Assembly: GCF_040833995.1 (NCBI RefSeq)
Contig: NZ_CP162137.1
Location: forward strand, 186,001 to 250,000
From: Leptospira sp. WS58.C1
GTDB lineage: Bacteria; Spirochaetota; Leptospiria; Leptospirales; Leptospiraceae
Direction of reading: 5' to 3'
DNA length: 64,000 bases
This document shows positions 9,718-19,716 of this stretch, piece after piece. The notes below the pieces were generated by a model, which was given only the letters and a program-made list of their open reading frames with translations, had not been told where the DNA came from and made no database searches. Every line of letters starts with the position of its first letter. Position 1 is the stretch's first letter. Both the position numbers and the translations under genes were made by a program.

Positions 9718-11112
9718 ATGAAAACTAGAATCGAAACCGACTCCATGGGAGAAATCCAGGTAGACGATTCCAAATATTGGGGCGCCCAAACCGAAAGGTC
9801 TCTTCATCACTTTCATATCGGGAACGATCGTTTCCCAAGGGAAATGATCCGTGCTCTTGGAGTTCTTAAAAAATCGGCGGCAATCGTAAACGCTCAGCTC
9901 GGGCTTTTAACCGAGGAGAAAAAAAATCTGATCGTCCAAGCTGCAGACGAAGTGATCTCCGGAAAACTGGACGAACATTTTCCTCTAAGCGTTTGGCAAA
10001 CAGGTTCAGGAACCCAAACCAATATGAACTCCAACGAAGTGATCTCCAATCGTGCGATCGAGATCGCAGGAGGAGTAAAAGGTTCCAAAAAACCGATCCA
10101 TCCGAATGACGATGTAAATAAGGCTCAATCTTCTAATGATACTTTTCCGACGGCTATGCATATCGCTGCAGCTGAACAATTAGTGAATAAACTTTTGCCA
10201 GCATTAGAACAATTGAAGAATACTCTTAAAAAAAAGTCGGACGAGTTCAAAGATATTATCAAAATCGGAAGGACCCACTTACAGGACGCGACTCCTTTAA
10301 CTCTCGGTCAGGAATTCTCCGGTTATGTAAAACAATTAGAGTACAATATTGAAAGAGTGAAAGCAGTTCTTCCTTCCGTATACAGATTGGCGTTAGGCGG
10401 AACCGCAGTAGGAACAGGACTGAACACTCATCCTGAATTTGCGGTAAAAGCGGCGGCTCAAATCGCTAAAGAAACCGGACTACCTTTCACTTCTGCGGAG
10501 AACAAATTCGAGGCTTTGGCCGCTCATGATTCTCTAGTGGAAACTCACGGAGTTCTAAAAACCATCGCTGCTTCTTTTATGAAGATAGCGAACGACGTGA
10601 GATGGTTGTCTTCAGGTCCTCGATGTGGGATCGGTGAGATCTCTATTCCGGAGAATGAGCCGGGTTCTTCTATTATGCCTGGAAAAGTGAATCCTACTCA
10701 GTCCGAACAAATGACTATGGTGGCTTCTCAAGTGATCGCAAACGATGTAGCAGTGAATATCGGCGGTGCTTCCGGAAACTTCGAATTGAACGTTTTCAAA
10801 CCTCTGATCATTCATAATGTTCTGAATTCTATCCGTCTATTAGCTGATTCCGCGGTTTCTTTCGAAGAACATTGTGCAAGAGGGATTGAGCCTAATAAGG
10901 AAAACATCAAAGAACATTTAAAGAACAGTTTGATGCTAGTGACTGCATTAAATCCGCATATCGGTTATGATAATGCGGCCAAGATCGCCAAGAATGCTCA
11001 CAAGAAAGGAACTAGTTTAAAAGAATCCGGGATTGAACTTGGCTTATTGACTTCAGAACAATTTGATCAATGGGTCCTTCCGGAAAAAATGATCTCTCCA
11101 GGTGTGGATTGA
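9718..11112 (+). CDS. fumC: Class II fumarate hydratase
   Basis: FumC interconverts fumarate and malate in the TCA cycle. The 464-residue protein carries the fumarase/aspartase signature [11 protein letters not shown] (about residues 317-327), the substrate residues in [10 protein letters not shown], and the Thr/His pair in GRTHLQDA. An ATG at 9703 is possible, but GGAGG at 9709-9713 sits at the right distance from the ATG at 9718, which begins the conserved sequence [17 protein letters not shown] strong terminator follows. Confidence 0.96.
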   Translation: MKTRIETDSMGEIQVDDSKYWGAQTERSLHHFHIGNDRFPREMIRALGVLKKSAAIVNAQLGLLTEEKKNLIVQAADEVISGKLDEHFPLSVWQTGSGTQTNMNSNEVISNRAIEIAGGVKGSKKPIHPNDDVNKAQSSNDTFPTAMHIAAAEQLVNKLLPALEQLKNTLKKKSDEFKDIIKIGRTHLQDATPLTLGQEFSGYVKQLEYNIERVKAVLPSVYRLALGGTAVGTGLNTHPEFAVKAAAQIAKETGLPFTSAENKFEALAAHDSLVETHGVLKTIAASFMKIANDVRWLSSGPRCGIGEISIPENEPGSSIMPGKVNPTQSEQMTMVASQVIANDVAVNIGGASGNFELNVFKPLIIHNVLNSIRLLADSAVSFEEHCARGIEPNKENIKEHLKNSLMLVTALNPHIGYDNAAKIAKNAHKKGTSLKESGIELGLLTSEQFDQWVLPEKMISPGVD

Positions 11113-11148
11113 TAAAGTCTGAACGATTTCTAAAACCCTGAGGGTATA

Positions 11149-11178
11149 AAAAAGGCAGTGTGTAAACACTGCCTTTTT
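11149..11178. terminator. Bidirectional intrinsic terminator (fumC / loa22)
   Basis: A perfect 12-bp stem, AAAAAGGCAGTG (11149-11160) with CACTGCCTTTTT (11167-11178), has the 6-nt loop TGTAAA. It reads as a terminator from both strands and lies between the convergent fumC and loa22 genes. Confidence 0.93.
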
Positions 11179-11201
11179 AATTCGGATCGAATACCTAGGT
11201 A

Positions 11202-11783
11202 TTATTGTTGTGGAGCTGGAGCTGCCTGCACTTCAACAAACTTGAAGGTTACTCTGCGGTTTTTAGGATCTTTTGCATCCAGTCCGGAAACTGGAGAAGA
11301 AGAACCTGCACTCTTAGTAACGATACGGTTTGCAGGAATTCCTTGTTTAACTAAGGATTGTTTAACAGCTTTCGCACGAATTTCTCCGTAGAAAACGTTT
11401 CCTTTTTTATCACCTTCTGCTTCCTCAGGTCCTACTTGGTCGGTGTGACCGGTGATCTCTAAAGCCCAAGAATCAGGAAGTTTAGAGATTCCTTCTTTTA
11501 GAACGGAAATATTCACTTTTGCCCATTCGCTGAAATCTCCCGCGCTTACATCAGCTTTTTTGTAGCTGAATCCTGGACGAGTGATCCCGTCTGGATAGCG
11601 GAAGTCTTTAATTTGATTATTGAAAGCGTCTGCAGGAGAGTCTACGTTGACGTTACGAGAAGCTGCGGAATTTTGTTCTCCAGGCTCAGGAGCGGATTGC
11701 TCTTTATTGTCTGCGGAAGAGCAAAGAGCTAAGGAAAAAACCGTTGCACCGATGAGCAGGATATTGAAAATTTTTTTTACCAT
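11202..11783 (-). CDS. loa22: Loa22, OmpA-family outer-membrane lipoprotein
   Basis: This is a 193-residue lipoprotein. The signal peptide ends in the lipobox LALC, with lipidated Cys21. A flexible Pro/Glu-rich region is followed by a C-terminal OmpA domain that includes [19 protein letters not shown] and [14 protein letters not shown]115 and R136 match the residues that hold the diaminopimelate of peptidoglycan in OmpA domains. I recognise it as Loa22, an abundant surface-associated lipoprotein needed for full virulence in L. interrogans. Here it should anchor the outer membrane to the wall. It is a single gene with its own promoter and a terminator shared with fumC. Confidence 0.93.
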   Translation of the reverse strand: MVKKIFNILLIGATVFSLALCSSADNKEQSAPEPGEQNSAASRNVNVDSPADAFNNQIKDFRYPDGITRPGFSYKKADVSAGDFSEWAKVNISVLKEGISKLPDSWALEITGHTDQVGPEEAEGDKKGNVFYGEIRAKAVKQSLVKQGIPANRIVTKSAGSSSPVSGLDAKDPKNRRVTFKFVEVQAAPAPQQ

Positions 11784-11825
11784 GTTGTATTCCTTCCTTA
11801 ATTAGGGTAGGGGTTTATTTCGATG

Positions 11826-11855
11826 AATTTATCCAAAATATACCTATTCTCGCAA
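11826..11855 (-). promoter_or_regulatory. Possible promoter of loa22
   Basis: Read on the minus strand, TTGCGA (11855-11850) and TAAATT (11831-11826) each match the sigma-70 consensus at 4 of 6 positions and are 18 bp apart. The leader to the loa22 start would be about 35 nt and contains a GGAAGGA ribosome site. Confidence 0.4.
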
Positions 11856-11931
11856 AATGGGAAATCTTTTTTAGACCTCTGTGCGAAAGGGATACGTTTT
11901 CCCCGCTTATATATTTCTTAGGAGAACTATT

Positions 11932-12870
11932 ATGAATCTGGAACTTCATGCCGAAGTTAACGCTGACTCTGAGGGATCCAGACTTGATCGATTTTTAAAG
12001 GATTATCTGGGAGACGAGATTTCTAGAGCGTCCATCCAACATTGGATCGATTCCGGTTGGGTCAAAGATGGAGCCGGAAAAATTCTACTGAAATCATCCT
12101 ATAAGGTGAGTCCGGGAGAAAACTTCCATATATCAGTTCCTCCTAAACCTCCCTTGAACTTAACTCCTGTAAAAATGGATATCGAGGTTTTAAAAGAAAC
12201 TCCTCAGTATCTGATCATTCGAAAACCGCCGGGTATTGCGTCCCACAGTGGTCCAGGAGATAGATCCGCTACCTTGGTGAATGGACTTCTCTACAAATTT
12301 AAAGAGCTTTCAAGTATCGGCGGGAAATCAAGACCGGGAATTGTGCATCGATTGGACAAACCCACGGAAGGGATTATGATAGTAGCTAAGAACGATCAAG
12401 CACATGCAAAACTTTCCGAGTTGTTTAGAAGAAGAAACATTACTAAGAAATATCTTGCGTGGGTGCAAGGCACACTTCCGGAAGGAGAAGGCACAATAGA
12501 CGCACCGATCGGAAGACATCCCGTAGAAAGATTGAAAATGACTGTGACTCCTAAAGGAAGAGCTTCAGTGACTCACTATAGGATTTTAAGAACTGCAGTT
12601 TCCAAAAACGGTAGAAAGTTCTCTCTTATCGAAGCTGACCTAGAAACAGGAAGGACTCATCAGATCAGAGTTCATTTTCAGAGTCTGAGATGTCCTGTGG
12701 TTGGGGATCTTCTTTATTCCAGAAACGCTGCACTTTTTGAGAATTACGGGCTTTTGCTATTATCCTATTGGTTAGAATTTAAGGATCCATTTACGGGAGA
12801 AGAAGTTCAGATCGTTCTCACCCCGCCTCCAAGATTCGAAAGTTTCGAAGCAAATTTGGAGAATTTCTAA
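11932..12870 (+). CDS. RluA-family rRNA/tRNA pseudouridine synthase
   Basis: This 312-residue protein has an N-terminal S4 RNA-binding domain ([21 protein letters not shown]) followed by the RluA catalytic domain. The motif HRLDK (His139 to Lys143) contains the catalytic Asp142, and GRTHQIRVH marks the second conserved block. It isomerises uridine to pseudouridine, in RluD/RluC-type enzymes in 23S rRNA; the exact target cannot be told. The ATG at 11932 follows AGGAGAA at the right distance, so the GTG at 11881 is rejected. It is divergent from loa22. Confidence 0.9.
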   Translation: MNLELHAEVNADSEGSRLDRFLKDYLGDEISRASIQHWIDSGWVKDGAGKILLKSSYKVSPGENFHISVPPKPPLNLTPVKMDIEVLKETPQYLIIRKPPGIASHSGPGDRSATLVNGLLYKFKELSSIGGKSRPGIVHRLDKPTEGIMIVAKNDQAHAKLSELFRRRNITKKYLAWVQGTLPEGEGTIDAPIGRHPVERLKMTVTPKGRASVTHYRILRTAVSKNGRKFSLIEADLETGRTHQIRVHFQSLRCPVVGDLLYSRNAALFENYGLLLLSYWLEFKDPFTGEEVQIVLTPPPRFESFEANLENF

Positions 12871-12871
12871 A

Positions 12872-12901
12872 CCGAAGACCTTGGTTATAAAAGGTCTTCG
12901 G
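12872..12901. terminator. Convergent-gene terminator hairpin
   Basis: An 11-bp perfect stem, CCGAAGACCTT (12872-12882) with AAGGTCTTCGG (12891-12901), has an 8-nt loop and begins 2 bp after the pseudouridine synthase stop. The U-tracts are short on both sides. It lies between two convergent genes. Confidence 0.75.
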
Positions 12902-12915
12902 ATCTATAAGATAGA

Positions 12916-13479
12916 TTATTGGAAAGTAACGGAAATTTTTCCGTCAGCAACATAGCCTGCCTTTCTTAATTCTTGAAGATATGCGACTTCGTTTTTTAGA
13001 TCAATGGTTATATCCAATTTTCCGGTTCCTTTTTCGGTTGCAGCTTGGAATCTAAACTCGTATTCTCCCGGATCTAATTTTGCTTTCAATCCACTATAAT
13101 CGAAGTCTTCATTGAAATATAGAATGACCTCTTTGCGTGCTACGGATAATTCCGGTCTAAAAACTCCTGCTTGTTTGGCGTTGGACCAGGAAGAATATTT
13201 TCCTTCAGGATTCGAAGTCTGTTTGGCATACATGACTATCCTGAACTTTTTACCATTTGCTTCTTGGGGACCTACTGGGTCTACCAAACAAAGTAAAGCC
13301 CACATTTCTCCCGAGAAATTCCATTTCGAGACTTCTCCAGGGAGGGCAGAGTCTCTTGAAATTTCTTTATCAAAAAAATAAATGTTACCTTTTTTCTTTC
13401 CTTCACAAAGATCCTTTGCCCAAGTTCCGGATGCCGCAAATAGAAGGACTAAAAAGGCCGCTATTCGAAAGAGTTTCAT
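12916..13479 (-). CDS. Exported protein of unknown function
   Basis: This 187-residue protein has a cleavable signal peptide (LFRIAAFLVLLFAASGTWA, probable cut after the WA pair). The mature part has two cysteines, one near its start (DLCEG) and one in ALLCLVDPVGPQEANG, and is rich in beta-strand patterns. The phrase LVDPVGPQEANG resembles the DPVGP(E/Q)-type segment near the peptidoglycan loop of Loa22, perhaps by chance. I do not recognise a family. It should be periplasmic. It is transcribed alone towards the pseudouridine synthase. Confidence 0.8.
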   Translation of the reverse strand: MKLFRIAAFLVLLFAASGTWAKDLCEGKKKGNIYFFDKEISRDSALPGEVSKWNFSGEMWALLCLVDPVGPQEANGKKFRIVMYAKQTSNPEGKYSSWSNAKQAGVFRPELSVARKEVILYFNEDFDYSGLKAKLDPGEYEFRFQAATEKGTGKLDITIDLKNEVAYLQELRKAGYVADGKISVTFQ

Positions 13480-13617
13480 TCAAAGCTCCTGATTTAATTT
13501 ACTAAGTCTAAGGTTGGGACGAAATTTTAGATTAAATATCATCTTTTGTAATGTAAAATTAAGGATTTTTTTTCGCTGGATGATCCTAAGTTATTCATCA
13601 AATAATTACACTTACTG

Positions 13618-13965
13618 ATGCTTATGGAAGAAGATAGAATAGAAAAGATTAAACAAGGTTTTTGGCCTAAAGTGAAGAAGGTTGCGGGGAAGGTTCCTTT
13701 TCTTGCAGACGCGATCGCTTTATATTATGCGATGTTGGACCCTTCTACACCGCTAAAAGCAAAACTTACGATTGCAGGGGCGCTAGCTTATTTTCTTACA
13801 CCTTTTGATGCCATCCCGGATATATTATTCGGCGCAGGTTACATAGATGACGCAGGTGTCGTCGCCGCGGTCTTAGCTGCCGCTTCCATGTATGTAAAGG
13901 AAGAACATAAGAAGAAGGCTAAAGATTTTTTGGATTCCAATCCTGAGGGTACTCCGGAGAATTGA
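13618..13965 (+). CDS. DUF1232 (YkvA-like) membrane-associated protein
   Basis: This 115-residue protein has the DUF1232 core: ALYYAMLDPSTPLKAKL followed by a hydrophobic helix and FLTPFDAIPDILFGAGYIDDAG. Members are small membrane-associated proteins of unknown role. The C-terminus is a charged helix. The start could also be the ATG two codons later (13624). It ends 12 bp before the inositol-monophosphatase-family gene, so the two are probably co-transcribed. Confidence 0.85.
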   Translation: MLMEEDRIEKIKQGFWPKVKKVAGKVPFLADAIALYYAMLDPSTPLKAKLTIAGALAYFLTPFDAIPDILFGAGYIDDAGVVAAVLAAASMYVKEEHKKKAKDFLDSNPEGTPEN

Positions 13966-13977
13966 AAAACTTCTCAA

Positions 13978-14793
13978 ATGAGCTACCAAAACGAAATCAA
14001 GATTAGATACCAACATTTCCTCAACTTTGTCCCTACTATTTCAGAGTTCCTGAAAAAGACTCATGAAAGAGAAGATCTGCAAATCTCCTTTAAGGGAAGT
14101 ATAGAATCGGACCTAGTCACGATCGCAGACAAAGGTTCCGAAGAGTTGATCGTCTCGGAGATAAGGAAGGCCTTTCCGAACGATCATATCTTAGGCGAAG
14201 AAGGAAGTAATTACGAAGGCTCTTCGCAGTTCAAATGGATTATAGATCCTTTGGACGGGACCGTGAATTATTCTCACCGTATTCCTCTCTATTGCTGTTG
14301 TATCGGGTTAGAAGATATAGAGAAAAAATCAGCAGTGATGGGAATCGTTCCTATGCCCGCATTAGGATATATCTATCATGCAATGCTGGGAGAGGGCGCA
14401 TTCAAAGATAAAACACCCATCAAAGTTACTCAAACCAAAGAGATCAAAAAAGCGCTTCTTTGCACAGGCTTTCCTTATGATAGAGAAGAGAGGATAGAAC
14501 AGCTTATGTTCAATCTGAAAAAATTCATCTTAAGATCTCGGGGTGTAAGAAGGACGGGATCCGCAGGTTTAGATATCTGTTGGGTAGCAGAAGGTAAGTT
14601 TGACGCATTCTGGGAAGAAGATCTAAAACCATGGGATATGACTGCTGCGGCCGCTATTCTCCAGGAAGCAGGCGGAAAGTTGAGTACGTACGCAAATAAC
14701 ACATTCCATCCGTACGTGACCAGTTTAATTGCGTCTAACGGAGTATTGCATGAAAAAATGGTAGAGATCTTGCAGGAGTATTTAGATATATGA
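13978..14793 (+). CDS. Inositol monophosphatase family phosphatase
   Basis: This is a 271-residue Mg-dependent sugar-phosphatase-fold enzyme. The metal ligands are visible in LGEEGS, the IDPLDGTVNYSHRIP signature and the C-terminal PWDMTAAAAILQEAGG. It dephosphorylates a small substrate such as inositol 1-phosphate, fructose 1,6-bisphosphate or PAP; the exact one cannot be read. It overlaps the following transporter gene by 4 bp (ATGA), which indicates translational coupling. Confidence 0.9.
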   Translation: MSYQNEIKIRYQHFLNFVPTISEFLKKTHEREDLQISFKGSIESDLVTIADKGSEELIVSEIRKAFPNDHILGEEGSNYEGSSQFKWIIDPLDGTVNYSHRIPLYCCCIGLEDIEKKSAVMGIVPMPALGYIYHAMLGEGAFKDKTPIKVTQTKEIKKALLCTGFPYDREERIEQLMFNLKKFILRSRGVRRTGSAGLDICWVAEGKFDAFWEEDLKPWDMTAAAAILQEAGGKLSTYANNTFHPYVTSLIASNGVLHEKMVEILQEYLDI

Positions 14794-15110
14794 GTTGGGT
14801 TTTATTGGTACTAGCAGGACTTTTCGAGGTCGGATTCACTACTTGTATGAAATTATCCGACGGTTTTAAGGATTGGAGATACGGTCTCGGATTTTTTGTG
14901 TTTGCCGTTTTAAGTTTTTACTTTTTGAATAAGGCTACTCAAAATATTTCTCTCGGGACAGCTTATGCCGTCTGGACAGGGATAGGCGCTGCCGGAACCG
15001 CGATTATCGGAATTCTTTCTTTTGGAGATTCTATCAATACATGGCGGGTCTTCTTCCTTTCCACTTTGATTTTGTCCGTAATCGGATTAAAGTTTTTAGG
15101 TGGGGAATAA
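14790..15110 (+). CDS. SMR-family transporter (SugE/Gdx-like)
   Basis: This 106-residue protein has four transmembrane helices and the small-multidrug-resistance pattern: membrane Glu in LAGLFEVGFTTCMKLSDGF, then GTAYAVWTGIGAAGTAIIGIL. It works as a dual-topology proton antiporter dimer. The GF following the first helix and the absence of EmrE-type residues favour the SugE/Gdx guanidinium-exporter branch over EmrE. There is no room for a guanidine riboswitch, because the gene overlaps its upstream neighbour. It runs convergent with the glycosyltransferase operon. Confidence 0.88.
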   Translation: MSWVLLVLAGLFEVGFTTCMKLSDGFKDWRYGLGFFVFAVLSFYFLNKATQNISLGTAYAVWTGIGAAGTAIIGILSFGDSINTWRVFFLSTLILSVIGLKFLGGE

Positions 15111-15112
15111 AC

Positions 15113-16408
15113 TTATTCAGAGTATCTTCTTCTGATACATCTCTCTACAATATGGGCGATCTTTTTTTCGACTATATCAGGATTGAAGTTCGCCTGAACG
15201 TATCTTTTTCCATTTAGTCCCATTTCTTCTCTTTCTCCGCCATGGTTTACGAGATAATCCGCTACCGCACAAAAGCTATCTAGATCCGAATAATATAAAC
15301 CGCCGTTACTTCTTAAACAATGTCCTCTCAGAACATCCGATCTTCCGTTAACTAAAACCGCTTTTTTGCGGATCCAAGCTTCCATGATAATAATCGAAAA
15401 ACTTTCCATTGGGGATGGATTGACGAGTATATCGGAAGACCGAATGAGTTCGTCCTTCGCTTCTTCACTTACGAAACCTAAAGGAGATACATGAGAAAAC
15501 TTTGATATTCTTTGGAGAAGTTTGGAATCCCCCCTTCCTGCCAGAAGCAGTTTGTCGTTCCTGCCGCTTCTTTGTTGCCATTCGGAGAAGTATTGGGCCA
15601 TCTCCAGCACACCTTTTCCTTCGTCTATCCTTCCCACGTATAAAAACTGAAAGGAGTCCTGGGGATTTTTTTTCTCGGAATTTTTCTTCTCCGATTCTTC
15701 GGGAATCGCCAAATGCATTCCGATCACATTCCCAAGACTTGGTTCGTATCCGTACAATTTACGAAAGAGAGCTTTCTCTTCAGGAGTATTAAAACAATAT
15801 GCTGAGTCGTCTTTGAATAGATTTGAATATACGGATAATTTTGCCGGAGGTTCATCATGCAATGTCGGAATTACAACGGACTTTTTTGCGACTAAGGGAA
15901 GCCCGTAAACCATAGGATAATACAGATAAGATACGAACACGAATACGTCGTAATCTCTTTCGTTGGTCTCAATGTATTGGATCAGGTCGGGACAGTATGG
16001 ACCTTGCATGTCTACCCAGATCCTTTCTTTTTCTTCTTGAGATCCGACACTTTTTCCTGATTCGACATTTCGAAAGAGTTTGTTCGAAAACTTATTAAAC
16101 TTAGAAATATTTCTTTCTTTATCGACGGAAAATCGAAGGACTCGAATCCGATTTCCGGGTTCCGGTTCCAACCATTCTCTGCTTACTTTCTTTTCTATAT
16201 CCTTTCCAAGAAGTACGGGCTCCAGATCTTTTACCGGTATTTGGTTTTTCCAAGTGATATAATCGAGAGAACGGCTCGCAAGAACGGTTACTTCGTAAAA
16301 CTTGGATAATATTAAAGTATATTGATAGATTAGTTTTTCGGAACCACCTGAAATATGATCCGAAAAAATAGGAGTTACGACGGCTAATCTTCTACGAGAG
16401 TCTAGCAA
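15113..16408 (-). CDS. Glycosyltransferase family 4 protein (third in operon)
   Basis: This is a 431-residue GT-B glycosyltransferase. The N-terminal acceptor domain carries the glycine loop SGGSEKL. The C-terminal donor domain begins FLYVGRIDEGKG and contains the PSPMESFSIIIMEAW block with the paired-glutamate motif that binds the NDP-sugar. It probably adds a sugar to a surface polysaccharide or glycolipid precursor at the cytoplasmic membrane. It is last of four overlapping minus-strand genes and overlaps the upstream glycosyltransferase by 17 bp. Substrates cannot be predicted. Confidence 0.88.
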   Translation of the reverse strand: MLDSRRRLAVVTPIFSDHISGGSEKLIYQYTLILSKFYEVTVLASRSLDYITWKNQIPVKDLEPVLLGKDIEKKVSREWLEPEPGNRIRVLRFSVDKERNISKFNKFSNKLFRNVESGKSVGSQEEKERIWVDMQGPYCPDLIQYIETNERDYDVFVFVSYLYYPMVYGLPLVAKKSVVIPTLHDEPPAKLSVYSNLFKDDSAYCFNTPEEKALFRKLYGYEPSLGNVIGMHLAIPEESEKKNSEKKNPQDSFQFLYVGRIDEGKGVLEMAQYFSEWQQRSGRNDKLLLAGRGDSKLLQRISKFSHVSPLGFVSEEAKDELIRSSDILVNPSPMESFSIIIMEAWIRKKAVLVNGRSDVLRGHCLRSNGGLYYSDLDSFCAVADYLVNHGGEREEMGLNGKRYVQANFNPDIVEKKIAHIVERCIRRRYSE

Positions 16409-17465
16409 GGATAGGCCTCAATACTGTTTCCGTGTTGATCTGGGAGAATGAAGATAAACGTCTTTGTTGGGTTTCTAAGATCAGATCTTTCCAGTTTCGA
16501 TCCGTTACCATTTTATGAGCAAGCTCCACGATCACATCCATTCTTTTTTCTTTGAATAAGATCCCGGCGCCGGAAAGAGTTTCTCCTACTGCGCCGCCGT
16601 CGAATGCTAGGATCGGAAGATTATGCACCATCGCTTCCAATAACGGAACACAAAATCCTTCGTGCTCGCTCATGGATAGGAAAAGATCGCAGTTCAGGTA
16701 CATGGATTTTAATTCTTCATCGGATAAAAAATCGGTGATAATCACGTTCTTTCTCAATTTATAAAAATCAAGCATACGTTCCAATTCTTCTCTATATAGA
16801 TACAATTCTTTGGAGCTGAATCCTACCATAAAAAGTTGGAACTCAGGACCGTAAGCTTTCAGGTAGTGAAATGCGAATCGGATCAGATCGTCTTGTTTTT
16901 TATTCGGAGCGATTCTTCCTACAAATAAGAAGCGGGGAATATTGGGTCGATTCTTCGGGAAATTTTCCTTATAAGTTTGTTTTCCTTGAGGAAGTTGGTA
17001 AGTAATCGGAAGCACGTCCACATCTTCAAAACCCAGATTTAAAAGTTCCGATTTATTGTATTCCGAGACCGCGAACACTTTATCAAATTTATCCCGTAAA
17101 GATTCTAATTCTTCTCTTCCTTTGCGGAGAAGATAAGTGAGTTTCAGATCGTACTTTTCAAAAAAATGGCCCGGTGTTACATTATGATATATTAATATTT
17201 TTGAATTCTTAGGTTTGAGTACTGTTTCCAAAACGTCCGAATGGATAGAATGGTGGTATACCAGTATGTCTTTGCTATTCGAAGAATATGCCTTATACTT
17301 TTTTACAAAAGTATCCGTTCCGGGGCCTGTATTCTCTGCAAAAATTTCCGAAAAATATCCTATTCTTTTAAAAACGGATTTTAAGGAGTTCATCTCGTTT
17401 GAGATTGCATCCCCTAAATTAAAACCGGCTGCAAATTGATGAACTCCTCTTCTTCTGAAGATCAT
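16392..17465 (-). CDS. Glycosyltransferase family 4 protein (second in operon)
   Basis: This 357-residue GT-B enzyme has the donor-domain opening FLFVGRIAPNKKQDD and the E-x7-E block SEHEGFCVPLLEAM. The central region YHNVTPGHFFEKYD is shared in pattern with the neighbouring upstream transferase (YQNITPPKFFKPF), so the two are probably paralogues acting on related acceptors. It overlaps the upstream gene by 4 bp and the downstream gene by 17 bp, so it is co-translated within the operon. Confidence 0.88.
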   Translation of the reverse strand: MIFRRRGVHQFAAGFNLGDAISNEMNSLKSVFKRIGYFSEIFAENTGPGTDTFVKKYKAYSSNSKDILVYHHSIHSDVLETVLKPKNSKILIYHNVTPGHFFEKYDLKLTYLLRKGREELESLRDKFDKVFAVSEYNKSELLNLGFEDVDVLPITYQLPQGKQTYKENFPKNRPNIPRFLFVGRIAPNKKQDDLIRFAFHYLKAYGPEFQLFMVGFSSKELYLYREELERMLDFYKLRKNVIITDFLSDEELKSMYLNCDLFLSMSEHEGFCVPLLEAMVHNLPILAFDGGAVGETLSGAGILFKEKRMDVIVELAHKMVTDRNWKDLILETQQRRLSSFSQINTETVLRPILARLS

Positions 17466-18562
17466 GAGGCAGCCGCTTCTTTAAAAGTGAATATCTGTTT
17501 CAAAACTCTTCCGTAAGGCATGGAATCGTAATCCATACAAACTTCTCTCCTTTTAGAAGAAGCATGAGGACCATCCACTGGATGAGTGGAAGATTGGGAT
17601 TCTAATATGAAATGGATCCACTCAGCTAATTTTTCCAAACTTTTCAGATCTTTTTTTCTGAAAAGATATCCTGCATCTTTTAAAGTTTCGGGAACAGCAG
17701 TGCAAGCGTATGCAAATACGGGAATATCATAACTCAATGCCTCTACGAGAGGGATGCCAAAACCTTCGTGTTCACTCATGCTGATATAGGCGTCCATCTC
17801 TTCCCAAAATCTGGGTAGCTCGGAGTCTTGGACCCCCATTCTAAATTGAATGTTTCCACCGATGCCAAGTTCTCTGGCCATCTGCTTTAAATTCGTAAAA
17901 TAATTTTCAAAAATACTAGGAACATTTCCGATCAGTAGGATCCTGTATTTAGGTTCTATTTTTTTTAGAAAATAAGAGAGAAACAGAATGTCTTCTATCT
18001 TTTTACTCGGGACTAATCTTCCCACATAGCCAAGAGTATGACCGTTCTTGCGATTTCGTTTTTCGCCCTTCCATCCATACTTTCTGACGATCGGTATAAC
18101 GCTGGAATTTACTATATTTAGATCTTCCAAATTGGACGCGCTGTATCTGGAACTGGGAAGAAAACGTTCAGTAAATCTTTTAAGTTTATGTAATTCTAAT
18201 ATGGATTTCTTATAATCCAATTCGAAACTTCTGAATATATCCGTCGAAACAAAAGGTTTAAAGAATTTAGGAGGAGTGATATTCTGATAACGGACGAATT
18301 TCCTGCCTGGAAAGGATAGAAAAAAATCGATTGGATAACCGGAACCACCGTATTCCAGAATGTGCATGGAATTAGAGGATAGATCACTCTCGTTATGGAG
18401 TTCTTCCGTTTGTAAGGTTCGGATCGAACCGTCGCTAAGATCATTTTGGCAGACAATTTCCGTCTTGATCCCAGAAGAATTTAAAACTTCTCTTAAACCT
18501 TTTATATCGTTCCCGATCCCGTCCTTATCTCTGAATTCGGAAATATGGAGATAAGCGTTCAT
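17462..18562 (-). CDS. Glycosyltransferase family 4 protein (first glycosyltransferase in operon)
   Basis: This is a 366-residue GT-B enzyme with donor-domain start LGYVGRLVPSKKIED and E-x7-E block SEHEGFGIPLVEAL. The N-terminal domain (beginning MNAYLHISEFRDKDGIGND) lacks a long hydrophobic segment, so the enzyme is cytoplasmic or peripheral. It overlaps its neighbours on both sides by 4 bp. With the two other transferases and the nearby NDP-sugar reductase it points to assembly of a short oligosaccharide containing a deoxy sugar. Confidence 0.88.
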   Translation of the reverse strand: MNAYLHISEFRDKDGIGNDIKGLREVLNSSGIKTEIVCQNDLSDGSIRTLQTEELHNESDLSSNSMHILEYGGSGYPIDFFLSFPGRKFVRYQNITPPKFFKPFVSTDIFRSFELDYKKSILELHKLKRFTERFLPSSRYSASNLEDLNIVNSSVIPIVRKYGWKGEKRNRKNGHTLGYVGRLVPSKKIEDILFLSYFLKKIEPKYRILLIGNVPSIFENYFTNLKQMARELGIGGNIQFRMGVQDSELPRFWEEMDAYISMSEHEGFGIPLVEALSYDIPVFAYACTAVPETLKDAGYLFRKKDLKSLEKLAEWIHFILESQSSTHPVDGPHASSKRREVCMDYDSMPYGRVLKQIFTFKEAAAS

Positions 18563-19563
18563 TTTCTGAAACTAAACACAGAGAAACCGTCTCCGGCCTT
18601 GGTATCCACTATATTCTTAAAACCTAATTTTTGTAAGAACTCTCTGAAAGCGGACTCGCTGATCTGAGTCAAAAGGATAGGCTGAAAAGGAGAGACCATT
18701 CTATTTGAATAATTGGAATATCTAAAGATGAACTCCGTTCCGCTCGAAGTTTTAGATGCTAAAGATTTAAAAAGTTTTTCCAATACCCAATTCGGCAAAA
18801 GACATAGATTCGAATTGGAAATAATTTTAGAAGGAAGCGGAGACTCGGGAAGAACTTCCTCAAAAGAAAGAAGGGAAATTGAATTGGTAATATGTTCTTT
18901 GATATAAGAATATTGGGACTTATTCCAAGTGACCGCTTTGAACTCGATCTGCGCTTTTAAAAGTTGTTTGAGGAATTTTCCCCATTCAGGATTGATTGTA
19001 AGTACCAAATCTCCAGGGTTCAGTCTGGAAAGAATCAGAGTTTCACTCTCTTCTAATGTTTCTTCTTCGTATAAAAACTCATTTGACCATACGAATTCAG
19101 GGCTGATCTCTTTTTTGAGAGCATAATTTAATTCTACAAACTCATTGTAAAACTTTTCGAATTTGCGTTTTAACTTTTCATGATCTCCTCTTAAGAGGAT
19201 CAATTCATTCAAAACACTGTAGAATGCGCGAGTTCTATTCTCGGAAAGTTTTTTATCCAGGAAAGCGTAGAGCTCGATCAGTTTTATAAATAGCCAGCGG
19301 ATCGGTCCGCGAATGTATTTGAATTTTGGATTCGTAAACTTAGGAGGGGAGATCCCTTTTTCGAATAAGTGGGCAGTTTCCGCGGCGTCGAACTCCCTGT
19401 ATCCTTCAGGGGATTGAGGAGAAAACTTCCAACGAGAAAGACGTTCCAATTCTTCCTTGGAAACCGGTCTCCTGGCAAGCCGAGATTCTATCTCTTCCAT
19501 GAGCTCGCGGACATTGACCGAGCTGTCCTTGATTTCTATAATATCTGAGGATCTTTCTTCCAT
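18559..19563 (-). CDS. Unknown protein heading the glycosyltransferase operon
   Basis: This 334-residue protein has no clear family match. Residues about 20-130 are charged and helical. The C-terminal half has an alpha/beta pattern (LNPGDLVLTINPEWGKFLKQLL, then LCLLPNWVLEKLFKSLA) that recalls a degenerate SAM-dependent methyltransferase fold, which often tailors glycans. That is inference; no glycine-rich SAM motif is intact. It overlaps the first glycosyltransferase by 4 bp and is the first gene of the operon. The 153-bp gap to the divergent reductase gene must hold both promoters. Confidence 0.75.
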   Translation of the reverse strand: MEERSSDIIEIKDSSVNVRELMEEIESRLARRPVSKEELERLSRWKFSPQSPEGYREFDAAETAHLFEKGISPPKFTNPKFKYIRGPIRWLFIKLIELYAFLDKKLSENRTRAFYSVLNELILLRGDHEKLKRKFEKFYNEFVELNYALKKEISPEFVWSNEFLYEEETLEESETLILSRLNPGDLVLTINPEWGKFLKQLLKAQIEFKAVTWNKSQYSYIKEHITNSISLLSFEEVLPESPLPSKIISNSNLCLLPNWVLEKLFKSLASKTSSGTEFIFRYSNYSNRMVSPFQPILLTQISESAFREFLQKLGFKNIVDTKAGDGFSVFSFRK

Positions 19564-19716
19564 GGGCGCCCGGACTTTTATTCGATTGTTTTTTTCTTAT
19601 TCGACAAAACAATCGTATTTTTACTTCGATTTGTCGTAGTCCGTCCCAAAACGCCGGTTATCTACAAATACTTAGTTTCGGGCTTCAGCAGCTTGGAAGG
19701 CTCTTAAATATCAAAC